From Bdellovibrionaceae bacterium UBA3535 (GTDB lineage Bacteria > Bdellovibrionota > Bdellovibrionia > Bdellovibrionales > UBA840): 64,000 nucleotides of DNA. Position numbers and translations under genes: made by a program. Location of the stretch: assembly GCA_002376845.1 (NCBI GenBank), contig DFOS01000026.1, positions 143,317-207,316 of the forward strand, given 5' to 3'. Below the pieces are notes generated by a model. The model had not been told where the DNA came from. It saw nothing but the letters and a program-made list of their open reading frames with translations, and did no database searches. Positions 43,549 to 53,130 of the stretch are shown in pieces; within the stretch, counting starts at the first letter, position 1; the number at the start of each line of letters is the position of its first letter.

Positions 43549-44298
43549 ATGAAATATATATTTGTTTTAATACTTTTATTCGTATCTCAGATAGCTCACT
43601 CGCAAGTGATTTTGGAAAACCTTCGTCAAAAGCAGGAGAAAAAAGAAGCCTCCCGCTGGACGCTAGCAGGTTGGCTCGCACAAAAAGAGCGAATACAAAT
43701 GATGGATTACTGGCTGGCAATGAATACCAAGGATGATCCCTTTGAATTTTCCATCGGAGCTGATAGTGGCGATTTAGATCAAAGCCGTAGTCAGGGCACT
43801 AGTACAAGCGAAAGCTCAGAGGACAGCTTGCAATACAATTTTACGGCCTATGCTTCCATCATTGGAATCGAAGGTCGCTGGATCGATAATGAGGAGGCTT
43901 ACGAGGGCTCCGATATATCTCTGCACCTTCGCCTATTAGGGGCAAGCCAGCAAAACACCAACATCAATTTAGAGGTGGGACAATACGTTCGCACCCTTGA
44001 TATTTTTACTTTTCAAGACGAAGAATTTAAAACCACTTTTTATGGCGGCAGCCTGACTTTGTACTTGATCAAATACTTTGGAATCAAAGGACGCTATTAT
44101 CAAATCCAAGAAGATACGTCTGACAACCAGGTAGAGATATCTGGCAGCCGCACAGAATTTGAGGCGTTTATCGATTACAGTTTTGTTCGCGTTTATGGCC
44201 AGCTCTACCAAGAAGAGATGGATTTTAGCTTAACGGGGAATAATCCTATTGCCTTGGAAGTAGATGGTGTGAATGCGGGGCTAAAGATATTTTTCTAA
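43549..44298 (+). CDS. Probable outer-membrane beta-barrel protein
   Basis: A 249-residue exported protein. The signal peptide is MKYIFVLILLFVSQIAHSQ; the long frame upstream (from 43213) lies over the toxin remnant and is not part of the gene. After a charged helical segment, the second half alternates polar and hydrophobic residues in strand-length units (e.g. FTAYASIIGIEGRW, TTFYGGSLTLYLIKYFGIKG, VRVYGQLYQEEMDFSL) and the protein ends ...AGLKIFF, the C-terminal Phe typical of barrels inserted by BAM. Role unknown. It faces purM convergently. Confidence 0.7.
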   Translation: MKYIFVLILLFVSQIAHSQVILENLRQKQEKKEASRWTLAGWLAQKERIQMMDYWLAMNTKDDPFEFSIGADSGDLDQSRSQGTSTSESSEDSLQYNFTAYASIIGIEGRWIDNEEAYEGSDISLHLRLLGASQQNTNINLEVGQYVRTLDIFTFQDEEFKTTFYGGSLTLYLIKYFGIKGRYYQIQEDTSDNQVEISGSRTEFEAFIDYSFVRVYGQLYQEEMDFSLTGNNPIALEVDGVNAGLKIFF

Positions 44299-44329
44299 TA
44301 ACTAATTTAGCTTCAAGAAAAATAAAATC

Positions 44330-45289
44330 TTAAAACAAGACCTCGCCACTCCCCTGTTTCAAGCGCCCTATTTCCCAATGCTTAAAGCCTGAAGAGCTAA
44401 GACTCTTATTTACCTGCTTGCGCTTTTCTTCCGCTACGATCAAGCATAGGCCCATGCCCATATTAAATGTCTTATAGGCCTCCTCATGCGGCAAATCCAA
44501 GCGCGGCAGTATCTTCGCAAAGATAGGAGCAATTTCGTTCAGTGGTGGCAGATTCGTGAGCTCATAATCAAATTCTTTTGAGAGCCGAGCCAGGTTGTAG
44601 AGCCCGCCGCCAGTGATATGGGCGCAAGCTTTTACTTCCGGCTGCAGCTTTGCCATCAAATCCACATATAAATGTGTCGGCGTCAGCAATTCCTGTTTTT
44701 CTATGCGATTTAGCTCTGGCGTTTTGCGCAGCAAAGAATAGCCGTTCGAATGAAAGCCTGAGGATTCCACTGCCATTATCACATCGCCCTCTTTAAAGCT
44801 CTTCGCATCAAATAAATCTTTTTCTTCTGCAACCCCTACAGCAAAACCGGCTAGATCAAAATCTCCGTCGCGGTAGACATCGGGCATCTCCGCCGTTTCG
44901 CCGCCCACCAAGGCCATTTTCGATTTTTTGCAAGCTCCGGCAATGGAGGCCAAAACCATTTGCGAGGCCTCTAGATCAAGCTTGCCGCATGCATAATAAT
45001 CCAAAAAGAAAAGTGGCCTTGCACCTACACAAATTAAATCATTGGCGCACATAGCAACCAAATCTTGCCCAATGCCAGAGAAGTCTTCCAATTCTTTCGC
45101 AAGTAATAATTTGGTGCCCACGCCATCGGTGGAGCTGGCAATATTATAGCCACCTAATTGATACAAACTGGCATAACCTCCCAGCCCCGATTTTACATTT
45201 TCATCGTGGGTTTCTCGCACCATTCCCGCAATATTTTTCACAAAGGTGTCGCCCTTTTCAATATCTACGCCGGCTTCTTTGTAATCCAT
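44330..45289 (-). CDS. purM: Phosphoribosylformylglycinamidine cyclo-ligase (AIR synthetase)
   Basis: A 319-residue PurM: DYKEAGVDIEKGDTFVKNI at the start, STDGVGTKLLLAKEL near 58, GGETAEMPDVYRDGDFDLAG near 130 and AHITGGGLYNLARL near 240. It closes FGAM to AIR with ATP, step 5 of purine synthesis. An AGGAGAAG Shine-Dalgarno precedes the ATG. Last gene of the purF-C-D-N-L-Q-H-M operon, 9 bases after purH. Confidence 0.95.
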   Translation of the reverse strand: MDYKEAGVDIEKGDTFVKNIAGMVRETHDENVKSGLGGYASLYQLGGYNIASSTDGVGTKLLLAKELEDFSGIGQDLVAMCANDLICVGARPLFFLDYYACGKLDLEASQMVLASIAGACKKSKMALVGGETAEMPDVYRDGDFDLAGFAVGVAEEKDLFDAKSFKEGDVIMAVESSGFHSNGYSLLRKTPELNRIEKQELLTPTHLYVDLMAKLQPEVKACAHITGGGLYNLARLSKEFDYELTNLPPLNEIAPIFAKILPRLDLPHEEAYKTFNMGMGLCLIVAEEKRKQVNKSLSSSGFKHWEIGRLKQGSGEVLF

Positions 45290-45298
45290 TTTCTTCTC

Positions 45299-46783
45299 CT
45301 AGTGCTTAAAGTGTCTGGATTTATAAAATAACATCGCTACATTGCTAGCATCTGCTTTCGCAATCACTTCCTCATCGCGAATCGAGCCGCCAGGCTGAGC
45401 GATCCATTCAATGCCCACCTTTGCCGCCTCTTCTACGGCATCAGCAAAAGGAAAGAAGGCATCACTGGCTAGAAAAATCTCTTTTGTATCAATACCAGGA
45501 AAGTAATCTTGCATTCTCGGAACGGCAAGTCGCTTTAGGCAATCAATTCGATTGGGCTGTCCCATACCGGCACCCACCATTTGAAAGCCTTCTTTTGTCT
45601 CCCGGCAAAGAGCGATGGCATTGGATTTTAAATGCTTGCTGCAAAGAATAGAAAATTTCGCAAGCTTTTCTTTTTTGGCATCTTTGCGCTTACTTTGCCA
45701 CTGAAAATCATAATCGACGGTTGTATCGTAATCCTGACTCAAACTTAAAGAGTTCCAGCGAGTGGAGTGCTGGCTTTCCTGCAAAGGCGCATATGTTAAA
45801 AGTCTTAAATTTTTCTTTGTTTTCAATAAGGCAAAGGCCTCTTCGCTAAAACTTTTCGCCAGAACCACTTCGATGAATTTGTCTTTTAAAAAAGTAGCGG
45901 CCGCTAGATCACATTCGCCGCTAAAGCCTACGATACTACCGAACGCACTGACTGGATCTCCGGCCCAAGCTTGCTGAAGACTGACTTCGGCTTTATCACT
46001 AGCTGCCAAACCGCAAGGATTGTTGTGCTTGATCACACATACCGTGTTTTTTTCTGAAAAGGCTTTTTGAAAATCGATCAATATATTTTTGGCCGCTTCC
46101 ACATCTAGCCAATTGTTATAAGAGAGGGCTTTGTCTTCATGCAGGATCTGCCATACCTTAGCATCATAAAAAACTTTGGCGGCTTGCTGCGGATTTTCCC
46201 CATAGCGCAATTCTTGAAAACTAAAATGCTCAAAGATGGCCGCATCATAGCGTTGCGAGAGGCGAAAGGCTTCTTTTGCCAGCTCTTTACGGTGCGAAAC
46301 ATTAAAGGTAGAATCCGCTTCCTTTTTCACAAAGCTCTCGTATTGTTCGGGATTGGACAATATCGTAACGTCTTTGAAGTTTTTCGCGGCTGCCCGTAGC
46401 ATGGTAGGGCCACCAATGTCGATATAATCCACCATTTGCTCTTCACTTAATTTTTCTTCACGCTTTTCTTCAAAGGGGTAAAAATTCACTACAACATAAT
46501 CAATGCTCGGGATTTCTAATTTTTTACGATCTTCCTCATCTCCTTTATCTCCCCTGCGATACAAAATTCCGCTGGCAAGTTCAAAACTGATGGATTTCAT
46601 CCGCCCTTGAAAGGCCTCCGGCTTGCGCGTAATGGTTTCAATGCTCTGCACGGGCAAACCTAAATCTTCGATGTATTTTTTGGTACCGCCGGTGGCGATC
46701 ATATTCACGCCGTGATCAAAGAAGTGCTTGGCGAGCAAATCGAGTCGATCTTTGTTCGATACAGATAAAAAGGCGTTTTTCAT
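45299..46783 (-). CDS. purH: Bifunctional AICAR transformylase / IMP cyclohydrolase
   Basis: A 494-residue PurH, slightly short for the family. The N-terminal MGS-like IMP cyclohydrolase domain has ATGGTKKYIEDLG and PEAFQGRMKSI; the AICAR transformylase part has LRYGENPQQAA, VCVIKHNNPCGLA (Lys-His of the active site, about residue 250) and SDAFFPFADAVEEAAKVGIE near the end. It carries out the last two steps to IMP. It starts directly after the purQ stop with no gap. Confidence 0.95.
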   Translation of the reverse strand: MKNAFLSVSNKDRLDLLAKHFFDHGVNMIATGGTKKYIEDLGLPVQSIETITRKPEAFQGRMKSISFELASGILYRRGDKGDEEDRKKLEIPSIDYVVVNFYPFEEKREEKLSEEQMVDYIDIGGPTMLRAAAKNFKDVTILSNPEQYESFVKKEADSTFNVSHRKELAKEAFRLSQRYDAAIFEHFSFQELRYGENPQQAAKVFYDAKVWQILHEDKALSYNNWLDVEAAKNILIDFQKAFSEKNTVCVIKHNNPCGLAASDKAEVSLQQAWAGDPVSAFGSIVGFSGECDLAAATFLKDKFIEVVLAKSFSEEAFALLKTKKNLRLLTYAPLQESQHSTRWNSLSLSQDYDTTVDYDFQWQSKRKDAKKEKLAKFSILCSKHLKSNAIALCRETKEGFQMVGAGMGQPNRIDCLKRLAVPRMQDYFPGIDTKEIFLASDAFFPFADAVEEAAKVGIEWIAQPGGSIRDEEVIAKADASNVAMLFYKSRHFKH

Positions 46784-47479
46784 TTAAAGACTCCTTGTAT
46801 ATTCATAAGCATTTTGAAAAAAAGTTTTGGCATATGTCGTTTTGTTTTTAAAAGGGATTTGAAAATCTTCATAGGCCGCTTCCGGATGGGGCATAAGACC
46901 AAACACTAAGCCTGTCTCATCAACGAGTCCCGCAATGTCTTGTTGGGAGCCATTGGGATTTTCGACATAGCTTAAAGCAATCTGCTCTTTATCTATGGGT
47001 TTGTCCGCTAGCAATCGCCCTTCGGCATGACGAATGGGCAAATAAAAATCCTCCGTTAAATTTTGCAACCATGGGCTATTGGATTTAGGCACACGAACCG
47101 GCACCCAGCGGTTTATAAAAGTTTTTGAAGTATTAAAAGTCAATGCGGCTTTTTGTTTCTTTCCTGGCAATAGACCCAGCTGCACCAAAACCTGAAAGCC
47201 ATTGCAAATGCCCAAAATCATCTTTTTGGCTTGTAAAAAATCTTGCAGATCGCCTTGCCAAGCTCTTTGAATTTTGAGGGCTGCCACTTTGCCGCTACCA
47301 AGATCATCGGCAAAAGAAAAACCACCAGCAATGGCAAGTAAATCATAATCCATTAAACGAGTCGTTTGCAGATCATTGAGGAGTGCAAATTCTGTTTGAA
47401 AACCTACCGATTGGAGAGCTAAGGCTAATTCCTTGTCTGAATTGATACCATCACCTGTTAAAACCAAAGCCTTTGTCAT
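46784..47479 (-). CDS. purQ: FGAM synthase glutaminase subunit
   Basis: A 231-residue class I glutamine amidotransferase. The nucleophile is in ILGICNGFQVLVQLGLLPG (Cys about 89) and the His/Glu pair in FGLMPHPEAA near 200. It supplies ammonia to PurL. The frame extends back to 47518, but the ATG at 47479 (GGAGG upstream) overlaps the purL stop by 4 bases (ATGA) and fits the family. Confidence 0.93.
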   Translation of the reverse strand: MTKALVLTGDGINSDKELALALQSVGFQTEFALLNDLQTTRLMDYDLLAIAGGFSFADDLGSGKVAALKIQRAWQGDLQDFLQAKKMILGICNGFQVLVQLGLLPGKKQKAALTFNTSKTFINRWVPVRVPKSNSPWLQNLTEDFYLPIRHAEGRLLADKPIDKEQIALSYVENPNGSQQDIAGLVDETGLVFGLMPHPEAAYEDFQIPFKNKTTYAKTFFQNAYEYTRSL

Positions 47480-50301
47480 TGCAGCCTCCAAAGATTCTCT
47501 AGTTCCTGCATACTCCAATTCTCCTCTGGCAGAAAAACTTTATACTCTTCGACGCAATTACCAAGAAGCTGCGCTTCTCCGGCAAAGACGGACTCAAAGG
47601 TCAATTGGTCTTTTGGTGCAATGCTAACCACAAAAGAGCCAAAGCCCTCGGCAAAGTCATGCATGTCAAAATTGCGCTTCGACTGCAAGCCCAATTTGGC
47701 GCCAATCAAAGATTCTATTAATGCGATAAGCATGCCGCCATCCGAAACATCATGGCAAGAAGCAATCATGCCCGATTGAATGGCCTTATGAAGCTTGATG
47801 TATTTTTCTTTTAGCTGTGCAAAATCGGCATAGGTGATTTCCCCTTCTTCGGCTTGGTAATAGTAAGAAAATTCTGAGGCCCGAAGGCTTAGGGGCTGAA
47901 ATTGCAAATGGTAGACGAGATCGCCTGCCGCTTGAAAGTCGGAAGAGATATGCTTTTCCTCATCGGCAAGATAGCCCATGCCGCTAATCAATAAGGAGGG
48001 CTCTACATCGATTCGAAGATCTTTGCCGCTACGGCTTTTTCCGCGCCAAGTATTTTTCATAGAATCTTTACCGCTGATAAACGGCAGACCAAAGCTGGTA
48101 GCATATTCATGCATGCCGTAGCAGGCCCGCACCAAATCCGCCGTGAAACGAGAGTTTGTATTGGCATCCTCACTCATGGGGTTGGGCCAACAAAAATTAT
48201 CCACCAAGACAATCTTTTCTGGATGCGTGCCGCAGGCAATGAGATTGCGCAGACACTCATCCACTGCTAGGCTCGCCATATAATACGAATCTAAATGCGC
48301 TGTTTTCGCAGCAAAGCCGTGCCCTAGAACCACGCGATCTTTTTTCTTCGAGCCGTACATTTTTAACTGCAGAATGGCTTGATCATTGACGCCATCTTGC
48401 TTTTCGCCGGTGAAGGGCTTGCCGGTTGTGGCGCCGCCAACTTCCATATCGTATTGGCGCACCCACTTTTCTTTGGATTGAATATTCGGACTCGCTAAGA
48501 GGCGTTGAAGCACCGGCAAAACTTCACTCGCCTTCTCCGTTGATGTGCGGCGATACCAATAGTCTTGTTTGGCAGGCCCTTGCCATTCGCCCTGCAAATG
48601 CAATTTCGGATAAGCTTCATGCAAGAATTCTAAATCGAGATCCACCAATTTTTTGTCTTGATAAAAAACCTCAAAGCGACCATTGGCTGTAAATTCACCG
48701 AGATGATCCACTTCCACGCCAAAACGCAGGGCCAGATCCTCAAAGGCTTTTTGATTTTCGGGCTTAATAATATAAGTCATTCGCTCTTGGCTCTCACTGA
48801 TGATCATTTCATAATAGTCCATGGCTTCCGTCTTTAAGCGGTGCTTGGAAATATCAATGCGGGCGCCGCCGCCGCGCTCGGCCATCTCCCCCACCGAAGA
48901 AGAAATACCACCGGCGCCATTGTCGGTGATTGCCGAGATAAGTCCCTGATCGCGGGCCTCTAGAGTAAAATCGAGCAAACGTTTTTGCGTAATGGGATCG
49001 CCGATTTGCACCACGGTGGAAGCGATTTTGCCTTCCATATTTTGCGAGCTAAAGGTAGCGCCGTGAATGCCGTCTTTCCCTAAGCGGCCGCCGCCCACAT
49101 AGATCAGATCGCCTTTGGCAATTTCTTTTTTTTCAAAATCTTTTCCGGCAGGCATAGCTCCGATGGAGCCTACATAGATCAAGGGCTTTCCGGCAAAACT
49201 AGGATGCACTTGAAAGCTGCCGTTCACGGTGGGCACTCCCATATGGTTACCCCCCTCCCTTACGCCGTGATGTACGCCTTCTAAAATTTCTTTTGCCCGA
49301 AAGAGCCCCTTTGGGCGCATATCGTCGCCCTCGGCAGGAAAATCCTCCTCATTGCCAATGCAAAAGACGTCCATATTCGCAACAGGCTTGGCGCCCTTAC
49401 CGGTTCCCATAATGTCCCTTTGTACGCCAAGTATACCAGTGATGGCGCCGCTAAACGGATCTAGTGCGGAGGGCGAGTTATGAGTTTCCACCTTTATACA
49501 AAGATCCACATCCTCATTCCAGTGGACCACTCCTGCGTTGTCGTGAAAAACAGAGATGCAGTGCTGATGCTCGGGTTTTACGGTGGATTTGATAAAGGTC
49601 TTAAATAAGGAAGATACTTTTTGATCGCCTATTTTTTTTGGTGCGTCCGCACTTTCTTTATAATCGATATCGGCGGCAAAGATTTTATGTTTGCAATGCT
49701 CCGACCAGGTTTGCGCTAAAACCTCTAGCTCACAGTCGGTCGGGTTGCGCCCTAGTTTCTGAAAGTGCTCACGAATCACGTCCACTTCCGCTTGGGATAA
49801 ACCCATCTGCCGCTCTTTGGACCAAGTAAAGATATCGCTATCTAGGGGAATCTCTTTTAATACTGGCGGCTGCATCTTTGTGGACTTCCACAAATCGGGC
49901 CACGCCAATTTTTCACCGCTTTGAAAATGCAAGCCATGTAGTAAGGGGTTGTAATCATTTTTTCCAAGACTTTTGAGGATTTGCTCTTGCGAAAGATCAT
50001 TGTTTTTTTCAAGGCGAAGAATTTTGCCGGAATGCACCTTAGCATCGCGGCATTCAAAAACAATTTCTAGAGCAGACTTTAACGAAGCGGCAAGATTGTC
50101 GGTCATGCCTTTTAAAAACAAGATTTCCACGTCAAAATGAGGATTCTCCGCCTCTGGTTTATTGCATTCCACTTCCTCAACGAGAGGGTTTGCCACAAGG
50201 CCTTCTAGTTTTTCTTGCGGTAATTCAAAGGGCGAGGAAATATAATATACTTTTAGAAAAGCAAAGTTTGGATTCTTCACCACCAATCGATAATTATGCA
50301 T
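47476..50301 (-). CDS. purL: FGAM synthase, large subunit with fused PurS-like N-terminus
   Basis: A 941-residue PurL, longer than the ~740-residue small form and shorter than the ~1300-residue form that carries its own glutaminase. The first ~100 residues (NYRLVVKNPNFAFLKVYYIS, VEILFLKGMTDNLAASLKSA) look like the PurS domain, followed by the linker and two AIR-synthetase-like halves (VLAQTWSEHCKHKIF, KVETHNSPSALDPFSGA, GGGRLGKDGIHGATFSSQ, SCHDVSDGGMLIALIES). With the separate purQ it gives a two-gene FGAM synthase. It overlaps purN by 8 and purQ by 4 bases. Confidence 0.94.
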   Translation of the reverse strand: MHNYRLVVKNPNFAFLKVYYISSPFELPQEKLEGLVANPLVEEVECNKPEAENPHFDVEILFLKGMTDNLAASLKSALEIVFECRDAKVHSGKILRLEKNNDLSQEQILKSLGKNDYNPLLHGLHFQSGEKLAWPDLWKSTKMQPPVLKEIPLDSDIFTWSKERQMGLSQAEVDVIREHFQKLGRNPTDCELEVLAQTWSEHCKHKIFAADIDYKESADAPKKIGDQKVSSLFKTFIKSTVKPEHQHCISVFHDNAGVVHWNEDVDLCIKVETHNSPSALDPFSGAITGILGVQRDIMGTGKGAKPVANMDVFCIGNEEDFPAEGDDMRPKGLFRAKEILEGVHHGVREGGNHMGVPTVNGSFQVHPSFAGKPLIYVGSIGAMPAGKDFEKKEIAKGDLIYVGGGRLGKDGIHGATFSSQNMEGKIASTVVQIGDPITQKRLLDFTLEARDQGLISAITDNGAGGISSSVGEMAERGGGARIDISKHRLKTEAMDYYEMIISESQERMTYIIKPENQKAFEDLALRFGVEVDHLGEFTANGRFEVFYQDKKLVDLDLEFLHEAYPKLHLQGEWQGPAKQDYWYRRTSTEKASEVLPVLQRLLASPNIQSKEKWVRQYDMEVGGATTGKPFTGEKQDGVNDQAILQLKMYGSKKKDRVVLGHGFAAKTAHLDSYYMASLAVDECLRNLIACGTHPEKIVLVDNFCWPNPMSEDANTNSRFTADLVRACYGMHEYATSFGLPFISGKDSMKNTWRGKSRSGKDLRIDVEPSLLISGMGYLADEEKHISSDFQAAGDLVYHLQFQPLSLRASEFSYYYQAEEGEITYADFAQLKEKYIKLHKAIQSGMIASCHDVSDGGMLIALIESLIGAKLGLQSKRNFDMHDFAEGFGSFVVSIAPKDQLTFESVFAGEAQLLGNCVEEYKVFLPEENWSMQELENLWRLQ

Positions 50302-50845
50302 CTTTGGCTCCTTCTAAAAGCTCCCGTAAATATGCGCAATAGATTTTATGCTCGATTTTTTTCGACTTCTCTATCCATTCATTCATGGATAGCGAGCGAT
50401 CAATCGGAATCTTTTTCTGCGTAATGATTTCCCCTGAATCCACCTCGGCGCTTACATAATGCAACGTGATTCCTGTCTCTTGCCTATCCGAGTCCCAAGC
50501 CCTTTCGTAGGCTTTGGCTCCCTTAAGCTCTGGCAAATAGGAGGGATGAATGTTTACCACGTTTTTGGTTCCTTTAGAAAAATCGGCAAAAGCATCGAGA
50601 AAACTTTTCGATAAAATTCGCATATATCCTGCAAGTAGCACCTTTTCAATTTGGTGTTCACGCAATAAATGCATAATATCCTGCTCGTTGTTCTTTTTTG
50701 GAATGAGCAAGGCATCTTCTGCTAGAGGCGAGTGGACGTTATTCGTAATTAGTAAAGGCTTCTTGCCAGTGATCTCTTCATAAGTTTGGCTCAATGCCTT
50801 GGCATTGCTACCACCTCCGGAAAATAATATGGCGATCTTTAACAT
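50294..50845 (-). CDS. purN: Phosphoribosylglycinamide formyltransferase
   Basis: A 183-residue folate-dependent GAR transformylase: IAILFSGGGSNAKALS at the N-terminus, VLLAGYMRILSKSFLD near 70, NIHPSYLPELKGAKAY near 100 with the catalytic His, and ETGITLHYVSAEVDSGEI near 125. It adds the formyl group of 10-formyl-THF to GAR. Coupled to purD (7-base overlap) and purL (8-base overlap). Confidence 0.93.
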   Translation of the reverse strand: MLKIAILFSGGGSNAKALSQTYEEITGKKPLLITNNVHSPLAEDALLIPKKNNEQDIMHLLREHQIEKVLLAGYMRILSKSFLDAFADFSKGTKNVVNIHPSYLPELKGAKAYERAWDSDRQETGITLHYVSAEVDSGEIITQKKIPIDRSLSMNEWIEKSKKIEHKIYCAYLRELLEGAKDA

Positions 50846-52056
50846 CCGATATCCTCACGAAAGTCCTCTTGCGCAAAACGAGCTTGCTGGTGATTTTCAT
50901 AAACTTTTTTACGGGCCTCTTGCAGATTCTTAGCTTTGCCACTTAAACCCAATATGCGGCCACCTTTGGTAAAAAGCCTGCCGTCTTCTTCTATCACCCC
51001 GGCAAAAAAGACTTCTAAATCCCCGTCTTGAACCTGTATCTCTTCTTTAATACCGGTATGCAATGGATAGCCTGGATCAACTTTTACCAAATGCAAGCAA
51101 TGCTCTTCAGAAAAGAGCGGCGGCTCTTTATTGTCGGTAAAAAAGAAGGCTGCAAGATCGTTTTTCATTCGCGGCAGGATGCATTGGGTCTCTGGGTCGC
51201 CAAAGCGTACATTGATCTCTAATACGTAGGGTTTGCCATCAGCCAACATAAAGCCCCAAAACAAAAAGCCCTCATATTGAATGCCGTCTTGCTCTAAAGT
51301 ATTTAATAGGCGCTGACTGTATTCTAGAGAAATCCTCCGCGTTTCCTCTTCGTCAAGGTAGCGGTTTGGCGAAAAGGCCCCCATGCCGCCCGTATTCGGA
51401 CTACCAGACTCGCTGGTTCGCCGTTTGTAATCACAGGCAGAGCCAAAATAGTAACACTCACCTTTTTCTACATAAACAAAGGCGGATAGTTCCTTGCCCT
51501 CAATATAATCTTCCACCAAACAAGAAAAGTCACCTTGCAATTGATCCAAACGCTGGTAGGCATCGCGGAGCTCCTGCGTGTTTCGACAAATAAAAACGCC
51601 TTTGCCGCTGGCTAAGTGGTCCCACTTTAAAACCAAGGGCCCTGCCATTATGGCCTCTTCGCAGTGGGACTTTAACGAGGACAAATCCTTGTAGGTATAA
51701 GAATTCGCTGTAGGAATATCGGCTTTTAATAAATATTTTTTGCAAAAGTTTTTGGATGTTTCGGTGCGGGCGGCATCTTGGTTCGGGCCTATCACGCGGC
51801 AGCCGCGAGCACGAAAAGCATCCGCATAAGCTAAAGCCAAGTATTGTTCGGCACCAATAAAGACATTTTGGATTTGCTTTTCCTCACAGAGACTTAATAA
51901 AGAATCCAAAGAATCATCCTGGTGCAATTTTACTTTTTGTTCTCGTATTCCGGCATTGCCTGGCGCCACGTACACTTCGTCCACCAAAGAAGAATTGACA
52001 AACTTTTTTACAAAGGCATGCTCTCTTCCGCCCTTACCAATGACCAAAATCTTCAT
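50839..52056 (-). CDS. purD: Phosphoribosylamine-glycine ligase
   Basis: A 405-residue ATP-grasp enzyme: VIGKGGREHAFVKKF and YVAPGNAGIREQ at the N-terminus, VLKWDHLASGKGVFIC near 145 (ATP-binding Lys), PNTGGMGAFSPNRYLD near 220 and VLEINVRFGDPETQ near 275. It makes GAR from phosphoribosylamine and glycine. The usual V-V-K-x-D-G is LKWDHLASGKG here. It starts right after the purC stop. Confidence 0.93.
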   Translation of the reverse strand: MKILVIGKGGREHAFVKKFVNSSLVDEVYVAPGNAGIREQKVKLHQDDSLDSLLSLCEEKQIQNVFIGAEQYLALAYADAFRARGCRVIGPNQDAARTETSKNFCKKYLLKADIPTANSYTYKDLSSLKSHCEEAIMAGPLVLKWDHLASGKGVFICRNTQELRDAYQRLDQLQGDFSCLVEDYIEGKELSAFVYVEKGECYYFGSACDYKRRTSESGSPNTGGMGAFSPNRYLDEEETRRISLEYSQRLLNTLEQDGIQYEGFLFWGFMLADGKPYVLEINVRFGDPETQCILPRMKNDLAAFFFTDNKEPPLFSEEHCLHLVKVDPGYPLHTGIKEEIQVQDGDLEVFFAGVIEEDGRLFTKGGRILGLSGKAKNLQEARKKVYENHQQARFAQEDFREDIGC

Positions 52057-53130
52057 CTAAAATTCCTTCTTGTAGCGTAAATATAAATCTTCAAACAACT
52101 TTCTTGCTGAAGTGGGCTGCTGCAAGGCTTGCACCAAATAGGCGTACATATCTTCGGTCCACTTCTTTTGCTCTGGTTTTAAATGAGGTGGCTGAATGCC
52201 AGCGGCCAACATTTTTGCTTTCCATTCACTGCCAAATTCCTTTTTATACTTATCGATTTCTTTGTACCAGGCACTATCCCAATAGGCCTGGCGCAAAACT
52301 TCTTTTGATAGCGGCATATCCCGGTACATCAAGCGCAGCTCATCGGGAGCAATCGTATCCACCAACATAAACTTACGATTCTGCACGCCCTTAAGAAAGG
52401 CAAACTCTAATTTTCCGTCCCAAAGAGATAGATCCATGGAATGAAAAAAATCGCGCAATCGCAAGGCAATGATTTTTGTTAAATCCCCTAGGCGCTGAAA
52501 TTCACTATCATTACAGCCACCAATCTCTTGCGCCTCAGCAAAAGATAGGTAGCGATCCATGGGCTCCAATTTTGTGGAGTACTCGATCAATAGGTTTTCA
52601 AGCAGAGATCCTTCTTTGATATCGCTTTCCACACCAATGGAGGCCAAATAATCAGGGTTCTTTTGAGCTCGCCGCAAAAGCGAAGATCCCTTTGGCACTC
52701 CAAAACGAAAGATCACCTCTAGTGGCAAAAGTGTCGTCTGGGGCTGCTTTTTATAAAACGAATAATCTTGATCTACAATTTGCGGTACATAGATGCGCTC
52801 CACTTTCCAAAGATTTTCGAAACAAGATTCTTTCGGCTTACGGTGCGTGGTAAGCGCCTGATCTTTTAACTCCTCCAAAATATTTTCGTTTACCGCCTCG
52901 CTCGGCTGCCAAGTCTTCCAGCTCTCGGTTTTTTCTAAAAAGGAATAAATCAAGTCAGTAAACAGGCAGAGATTTTTACCTTTTGCCTGGATATGATCGG
53001 GCATCTCGCCCCAATCGTAGATCGAATAGCGATCGGAAAACTCAAATAAAATGTAAGGATCTTCATTGTCGTGACGAATGTTTTTTACGCTTCCCTGATA
53101 GATAATGGGTGGAAGATTCTCTGTAGTCAT
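52057..53130 (-). CDS. purC: SAICAR synthase, long form
   Basis: A 357-residue PurC, about 120 residues longer than the E. coli enzyme. Family signatures are IIYQGSVKNI and FEFSDRYSIYDWGEMPD at the N-terminus, LEVIFRFGVPKGSSLLRR near 135 and LSLWDGKLEFAFLKG near 235 with MLVDTIAPDELRL after. It ligates aspartate to CAIR. The extra length is at the C-terminus and between motifs. It overlaps purF by 4 bases. Confidence 0.9.
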   Translation of the reverse strand: MTTENLPPIIYQGSVKNIRHDNEDPYILFEFSDRYSIYDWGEMPDHIQAKGKNLCLFTDLIYSFLEKTESWKTWQPSEAVNENILEELKDQALTTHRKPKESCFENLWKVERIYVPQIVDQDYSFYKKQPQTTLLPLEVIFRFGVPKGSSLLRRAQKNPDYLASIGVESDIKEGSLLENLLIEYSTKLEPMDRYLSFAEAQEIGGCNDSEFQRLGDLTKIIALRLRDFFHSMDLSLWDGKLEFAFLKGVQNRKFMLVDTIAPDELRLMYRDMPLSKEVLRQAYWDSAWYKEIDKYKKEFGSEWKAKMLAAGIQPPHLKPEQKKWTEDMYAYLVQALQQPTSARKLFEDLYLRYKKEF

